The notes under the pieces were generated by a model. It made no database searches. It worked only from the letters and a program-made list of their open reading frames with translations, and was not told the origin of the DNA. A stretch of DNA of 64,000 nucleotides from Guyanagaster necrorhizus (taxonomy: Eukaryota; Basidiomycota; Agaricomycetes; Agaricales; Physalacriaceae), in NCBI RefSeq assembly GCF_019112545.1, contig NW_025064894.1, positions 772,297-836,296 on the forward strand, read 5' to 3'. The position numbers and the translations under genes were made by a program. Of this stretch, positions 58,064 through 64,000 are shown piece after piece; position 1 is the first letter of the stretch, and every line of letters starts with the position of its first letter.

Positions 58064-59810
58064 TAAAGAGGATCTGAGTGCATGTAAGGTGAAAACAGAT
58101 ACAGCAGAGCATTATCCACTGACCACACTCACACCAACACACACATAAAACTCTTAGTTTGTGGGGGGATTATAATGCAATAAAAGTAGTAATCAACAAA
58201 TATAATTGTCTTCTTCAATGAGATCACAGCATGCAAACAGTAATAGTGTGCTTACAACAGTCCAAGGTCTCTCTAAGTCTCAAAGCTTTTTGTTTTATCA
58301 GAACAAGAGATGGCAACAGGTGTTGCTGGGCCTCAAGGCAAAGAGTACTGCAGCTTAATACAATATGTCAAAACACTCCCACAAAATCAATACATGACTC
58401 AAAGCTTCACGCTCTAAGCAGAAAAAAATCACAAACATGTCCACAAGTGCCAAAGAGCACAGATCTCTGTTCACAAGTTTTCAAACTGATTATAGACCCA
58501 CAGGATTCAAACCTATGTGATCCAGAGATACAAAACACAATAAAACACTGTCTGACAGACCAAAGGGTTTGAACCTCTGCCACCTGTAGCACTGCACATC
58601 ACAAATACCTTAAAAACTCAAGATGATGCCCTTCAGACACTGCTCTCTTATTCTCAGGTTAGAGTGTGATCCAAAACCTCTTATCAAACTGGGCTCAAGT
58701 CTTTTGCAAGCTTTGATGCCTTGCTTAGTTCTCACAGCTCTCTCAGAGATATTCAATAATACATTTATTCTCTCACCCAAAGTTACAAACACAAACCCAG
58801 AGCTAGAGTGCAAGGCTTTCTGTGCTCAATACACCACAACTGTGAAGGTCAGAAACTTGTATTCTACTCATACAATGTGGTATTTAAATACTCTACTATG
58901 GTACTTACTAATACAATCCTACTATAGTATCTTCAAAGCACAGGACTCCATGTCAGATCCCACAGGTATTATTCATGCACATATCACAGTTGCTGCACTT
59001 ATTCTCTTCTGGGCCAGGACTGTGCAATGTTTTCTTACTAGCTGACCTCAGCTAGCTGGCCTAGCCAGTTCTGCTCACTTTCTTATTTCCTCAGTGACAC
59101 ATCTCTGACAGTAGTAAACTGTTTTGAACCCCCAGAGTTATCTCTCATGTCTGAAGTCAGCCACAATAGTTATATTCTCTTTTCCAATGTCTCAACATTC
59201 TCTCTAGCTCATAAAATGCACTGCTTCTGGCCTGACATGCATTAATTAGCTTATCCAATATAGTATATATCATACTGCAGTATGATGTGGAGTCCCTTGC
59301 TGTAGTAAGCACACTAAGGCACTGTAAGTATGTGTGCAAGTCTCAGAGCAGTACATGTGCTATTCATCTCTGAGAGTAGTATTCCTCTATCTATTCCTTT
59401 GTTGTTATCATTTCATTTCTTTGTTTAGCACCCAGTTATTCAGATACCTTTCTTTGGGTCTCAGTTCTCTGTTTTAAAGCATGTTCTATCAGTGCATCAT
59501 TGATCAATGTGATCAGGATTGTCAATCATATTTTAATCATATTCTTTTTATTTTTAGCATGCCCTCTTGTAATAGTATCAGCATATTTAGAGCCAAGTGC
59601 TAGGACCTCATATGCAGTCTAACCCCTTTGGTATTAGTCTGCTACTAGGCCATGCACTCTACTCCTTGTTACTTCAGTTTAGCCTTATGATAGCTAGGTT
59701 TCTGTGCACTCTTATCCTATTCTCAGTTACATGCTTACTGGACTGAAATGTCATCCATGTATTCTCAATTTTTGCAATTTTACATGCCTAAACATGGAGA
59801 GGGCATGTCA
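58064..59810. mobile_element. 1.75-kb non-coding insertion inside the protease region of element B
   Basis: Element B reads '...CCAG' at 59814-59811 (minus) and resumes with 'TCAG ttctatcac' at 58063, so a 4-bp CCAG/TCAG duplication is likely. In element A the same codons are contiguous. The ends are imperfectly inverted: the right end reads (minus) 'tgacatgccctc...ggcatgtaaaattgc', the left end (plus) 'taaagagg...tgcatgtaaggtg', sharing GCATGTAA. No coding domain was recognised inside. It could be a non-autonomous DNA transposon or a solo LTR of an unknown family. Confidence 0.5.
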
Positions 59811-60720
59811 CTGGCTTAGTTTTTTGTGCTGTTGGCATTGTACACAGGTATGAGCACCATAGTGGCCCTTGTTGGTAAACCATACTTGTTGATGAAAGCA
59901 CAATTTATAGAGCTTCTAGTGTAGCTACTGTCAATTAGAACTGTGACCATGTGCATGGAATGGCTTGTGAAGGTTTAAATTTGGGTCTTGGTGGTCAGAT
60001 CCCATCTTGGGATCTTTGCCTGTTGGATGTACTTCTGGGATCCTCTGAGCTCATTGAGCCACTCTAAGGCTCAACACCACTCAACCTTTTTTATTCCTTC
60101 AATCATTTCATCAATTACTTCTTCAGCCTGAGTTCTGTGTACCCAGTTTTTGAGTACAGCCTTCATCTCTTTTTCAGTTTTCACATCCTTGATGGCATGC
60201 CAAATCCATTTGGTATCAAAGGGCTTGAGCTATCCAGTGGGAGTCTCTCTCCTTGTTTGGCCTATAGGTGGTTGAGTTTTAGGTTTTGGTGATTCTTTAG
60301 GTGGTTGTGTAGTGGTGGAAAGGGGTATATTCAAATGCATGCATAAGTTAGACATAGGAGTAACTACAGAAGTACTATTAGTCTGTCCAGCAGCTACTTG
60401 TGACACACTGCTAAGTTCTTTGGCTGATCCAGTGGAATCACTCACTGGTCAGCCCTGTCTTTTACTTCCTCAACCTTTGTGTCCTTACTGAGTTCTTCTT
60501 CTTCCTTCTGTAGCTTGGCAATCTGTGCTCAGATATCTTCTTATGTTTGCTTTTTCTTTGGACAGTCTCTTGACAGGTGTTCCTTCTGACCACAGTTAAA
60601 ACACTTGCCCTCCTTCTTAAGCCAATTGATGTCTATCAGCTTACTGCTTCCGGTATATGATATGCTGGTGTTGCAGTATATGTCATTGCTGATGTAGACA
60701 ATTGTGTGAGGCTATGAGTT
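59811..60720 (-). pseudogene. Element B protease N-part and gag zinc knuckle
   Basis: On the minus strand 'LKKEGKCFNCGQKEHLSRDC' (about 60625-60566) is an intact CCHC knuckle followed by PKKKQ. Further on lies 'PKPKTQPPIGQTRRETPTG' (60286-60230), then 'VTVLIDSSYTRSSIN' (about 59952-59908), the protease DSG-type motif with Gly changed to Ser. It stops at the insertion boundary 59811. Confidence 0.7.
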
Positions 60721-63037
60721 GCTTGTGAAGTGGCTGAGCATGGGAAAAAGTTATAGTGTTCATCAATACCAGATGTATCTAGAGAGAATTTGAGCAATTA
60801 GTTTATAAAACTACTCACTGGGCTCAATAGTCAAGGTTCTTGGCTAGCTCAAAGGTTTTTTACTTGGTGGTCAAAAGGAAAGGAAAGCTAAATCAAATTT
60901 CTGGAACAGATACAATAAAGGGAGGCCAGGGGTAGCCACATGCATGTTCATGCATCACCAGAGTCTGTAAATGTTGGTTTCATGTATATAGAAGTATCCT
61001 AGAACAAAAGATTCAGAAGAAAGGAAATGTCCTAGCTCATTTACCTCTGCTTCAAGCAAGAGCAAACCATTCAGGATATATGCAACTATAGCATAGGGAG
61101 AGTATGCTGCCCTTGCTCAGCATATAGGCAGTGGTCCAAGCCATTGTATCTTAACCCCCAGCATGTTCTGAGAAGGTATTGTCTACTGTCAGCTTTGGTC
61201 TTCACATCAGACAGGGTAGGGAGGGGTGTTGTGTTGAATTGAACTGGAGAGAAATTTAACAAATAGAAAAGTAATGAAAACGAACTGGCATATGCATCAG
61301 ACACTTATATGACCCATACTAATCCTCTTTCCAATGCCTGGAACAGCTCTGTTGTTGGGGAGGTGAGCCATGTCAACATTGGTGCTGAGATCTTGAAGGT
61401 ACAAGCCCTTTGAGGCTGTAGGGCCCAGATGCATGCTTGTTGGTCTATAAGCAATGCAGTGTTATGATTGGATAGAATAGAAACCTATACAGAAGAATTG
61501 AAGGAAAAACAGTAGAAATGGCAGTGAAAGATGAGAAAAAGATGTGGCAAACCAAAAAAGAAAGTATAAGTCAGCTGGTCTATAACATCAAGTCTATGTC
61601 CCTGGCAACTCATACTACCACACTGGTGATGTGCTTGGTAATGACTAAGTGACTAAGAGAGGTGAATGAGGAATGAACTCTCAAATGCCAACACCTAACC
61701 ACTCAATACACAATCACCAAATACAGTTGAGGTCGGTTGTTTTGAGTACAATAGAAGCACTCTTGCAGTCTTAAGTAAAACCAAAGAAACAGTCAATAAA
61801 GACAGTTATTCAACTCTATCTTGCTTTCAAAGATGCAATACTTGTGAGAGTAGTTTATAGCAATGTTTAAGTATAATTAGGACTTAGAATCAATGCCAAA
61901 TTGTGCTCCAAATCAACTTGGAATATTCCAAAACCCAATGAACTCTGAAACCCAAATACTAAGTCTATCAAGCACTTAGGCTTGACTAGCTGAACTCTTG
62001 GCTGGCTAGTGGTCCTAAAAACCGAAGAACTTGTATTCTGATGCTGAAACCCTTATAGTTTGGAACTCAAATTAATCTGAAACCCAAAATACAGTTATTA
62101 TTCCAATCTAATCCTCTCTAAGTGACAAAGCAACTTAAATAAATCACTAAGTCGAAGCAGAACTCAAAGTCCATTGTCCCAGGGACTAGCTACAGTGGGC
62201 TAAAAGGCCTGAATATGGGGGTGGGTCGCTTGCTTCCTATTTTCCCCCATTTCCTTCTTTTATACATCAACAACAGATATGGAATCTATAAATAAAGCAT
62301 TCAAAATAGTATTTCTCCTGTTTAAAGCGGAATCACACCCTTATTCTGGAATGGCAGCACTCCTGGACTCCTCTATGCTTGCCCAGACCCACCTGGCCAC
62401 TGCACAGCTTTATTTTAAGCCTACAGTGTCTGTGGATACCTAACTCCTTTCTGTCTACTCAGAGTTTTAATCCTCTGAGTTATTCTTAGTAGCTCAATTG
62501 ATCAGGCCCAGTCAGGCCTGATCAACCAGTTCTATCCACTCTATTCCTCTCAATTCTAAGTCCCTTAGGTCACCTGATACCTAGGAAATTTGGACTTAGG
62601 CATTTGAGTCAAAACTCAGAGTGCTAGTCACAGATCATTGGATCCCTCTTCTTACTACTCCTAGATGATGCTGTCTTTACTCAATACTCCACAACTGGCT
62701 ATGGTATTACCTCTAGCCATCTTAGAATATACTTGTCTTAGTGGCATGTAGAATTGGCCCCAGTTGAGGTACCATTTCTAGATCCAACTTGGACTTAGTA
62801 TTTTCCAAGGTGTGGTGCAGAACTTTTCTAAGTTCAAACCTGACTTAGGATTTTTAACCTTAGGCCATGTTATTTTACAAAGTCTCTTTTCAACTTAGTA
62901 TTGGTGACTAGCATGACTATCAGCTTGGAGTTTCAGCCATAGTCCTCTACTGGCTAATGGTCCTCAGTTACTAGAATATTCTAGTGTGTTATGCAGAATT
63001 TGCAAATTATAGGGCTGGACATGTACCCTGCATATCA
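60721..63037. other. Unassigned repeat debris, partly a second insertion
   Basis: 2.3 kb with no protein domain. CpG is slightly less rare here than in the chromoviruses ('gaggtcggttg' at 61731, 'aagtcgaagc' at 62150, 'gggtcgcttgc' at 62222). The right end (62990-63037, 'aatttgcaaattat...gacatgtaccctgcatatca') resembles the right end of the 58064-59810 insertion, so at least the last part is probably a relative of it. Confidence 0.4.
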
Positions 63038-63385
63038 CCAGCTCAATGTCTGAGTTTGTGGAACTCCAGTTAATGATCAGTGACCATTCTGAAAGGATTG
63101 ACCTGGCCATCACTGATCTTGGTATCAAGGAAATCTTTCTTGGCCATGATTGGCTGATTCACTACAACTTGCTAATCAATTGAAAGACTAGTCAAATCAT
63201 GTTTGCATGATGCTAATGCTGGAAGATCCCATTCAAACTATCTGACAAGGATCCTGAGGATCAGTGGGATGAAAAAATAGAGGACAGAGAAACTATTCTT
63301 GCTATAGACCTGCAAGAGACTATAAACATTCATGCCATGCACTATGCCAATGACTTAGCAGCAAAGGCCAACAGGAGGAAGGAAG
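63038..63385 (+). mobile_element. Chromovirus fragment C (protease C-part to RT start), plus strand
   Basis: Reads 'SSMSEFVELQLMISDHSERI', 'DLAITDLGIKEIFLGHDWLI' and 'HAMHYANDLAAKAN', colinear with 48530-48870 of element A. It starts exactly at the CCAG where element B is interrupted and ends at an abrupt joint near 63380. Confidence 0.7.
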
Positions 63386-64000
63386 GAAGTGCCAGTCTTG
63401 GTGGTGTTGGTCTGACTAGTGGACTTTGTGCTTAGTGGCTGATAAGACTTGTGGTTGTCCTGGAAATTGGCCTGTTCTGTCTTTTGTCACTGTCACTTCT
63501 TATACATTTTGATGATTTGTTCCTTCCATACATCATATACCTTCAGGATATTCATCCCAATGTCTGAGATCATCTTGATATAGAAGAAAGGTGCTCTATA
63601 TTTGAGCATCTCAACTATTCTATCATCATCAGTGATGTCATCTCAGATTCTGGCAAGCTTGCTGAGTCATTTCAACTCATCAAAGTACTCAGTGGCAGGT
63701 TTGTCTCCCATCTTATACTTCTTCATCTTGCTCTTGTGTACTTCTTGTATGATAGGGTCAGTGAATTTGTTACAAAGGAGTTGTTTGAATACTGGCTAGG
63801 ATAGTAGATGATGGTGCTGCTGTCTGGTTGTTGACCAGAGGCTAGGAGAGAGCAAGATCTACCAGACCTTGGTTTTATCTTTGAGGTAAGTGGAGGCAAA
63901 AGCAATTCAATAGATGTTGAAGGAGAAATATACTGAGTAAATCTCAAAATATTGTTTACAATCAATAAGAAAATGATTGATATCATCTGACATGCTCTTA
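63386..64000 (-). mobile_element. Chromovirus fragment D (gag), minus strand, runs off the window
   Basis: Minus-strand frames give 'DIVGMNILKVYDVWKEQI'-type text (exactly 'MISDIGMNILKVYDVWKEQI'), 'IVEMLKYRAPFFYIKM', 'KSKMKKYKMGDKPATEYF' and 'CKQYFEIYSVYFS', colinear with the gag of element A (47050-47530). It has stops and no CpG. The joint with fragment C near 63380 puts two chromovirus pieces tail to tail. Confidence 0.7.

Larger units (their letters stand above)
54324..60720 (-). mobile_element. Inverted chromovirus (element B), split by an insertion
   Basis: Minus-strand order from right to left: zinc knuckle (60.6 kb), protease N-part (59.9 kb), a foreign 1.75-kb insertion, protease C-part (58.0 kb), RT, integrase, chromodomain (about 55.0 kb), polypurine tract 'aaggagagagtaa' (54770-54783) and 3' LTR. 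The gag N-terminus and 5' LTR are not found; similarity to element A fades near 60720. It is CpG-free with many stops. Confidence 0.8.

Noticed and set aside
1..64000. CRISPR array, bacterial operon or prophage structures
   Set aside because: Introns, eukaryotic tRNAs and chromoviruses show nuclear fungal DNA; no regularly spaced repeats were seen.

Overview
The window looks like nuclear DNA of a filamentous basidiomycete, most likely an Agaricomycete. The evidence is small (about 50-60 bp) GT-AG introns in almost every gene, a white-rot/litter-type gene set (aryl-alcohol-oxidase-like GMC oxidoreductase, DyP-type peroxidase relic, GT90 glycosyltransferase, F-box/LRR protein, NACHT NLR relic), and Ty3 chromovirus, DIRS and LINE remnants. 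I could not name the species.

Layout. 1-2.2 kb is CpG-poor transposon debris: the 5' end of a minus-strand Ty3 element whose LTR sits inside a copia-type gag. About 2.4-43.6 kb is CpG-containing host DNA. It holds a decayed copy and an intact copy of a myo-inositol-type MFS transporter, a 2OG-oxygenase-like protein, a GMC aryl-alcohol oxidase with a tandemly duplicated 3' end, and a large secreted/membrane protein of unknown function. Next come two decayed aminoglycoside-phosphotransferase-like kinases flanking an HNH-type relic and a LINE 3' end, tRNA-Ile, an AMSH-like JAMM deubiquitinase, tRNA-Gly with a short intron, an old yellow enzyme, a GT90 glycosyltransferase, an NLR pseudogene stopped inside its P-loop, an F-box protein, a DyP peroxidase pseudogene, a two-finger C2H2 transcription factor and a P4-ATPase fragment. 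About 43.68-64 kb is a nested, CpG-depleted retrotransposon block. Its centrepiece is one complete but heavily mutated 8.1-kb chromovirus (44181-52297, 464-bp LTRs, target-site duplication AAAAT) inserted into a repeat that lies next to a DIRS-like tyrosine-recombinase relic. Further right are an inverted second chromovirus, which is split by a 1.75-kb insertion, and two more fragments.

How it works together. The intact genes look like independent housekeeping or lifestyle genes: inositol uptake, H2O2-generating aryl-alcohol oxidation, ene-reduction, endosomal deubiquitination and wall/capsule-type glycosylation. No biosynthetic cluster is evident. The striking theme is decay. Several host families are present as a broken copy or fragment, and the transposon block carries almost only C-to-T type damage. 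The most interesting signals are the self-complementary primer site of the chromoviruses, a CpG-bearing empty-site relative of the repeat that received the complete element, and insertions at the same protease-coding position in two chromovirus copies. Exon joins were inferred by hand from splice sites, reading phase and family similarity. No database search was run.
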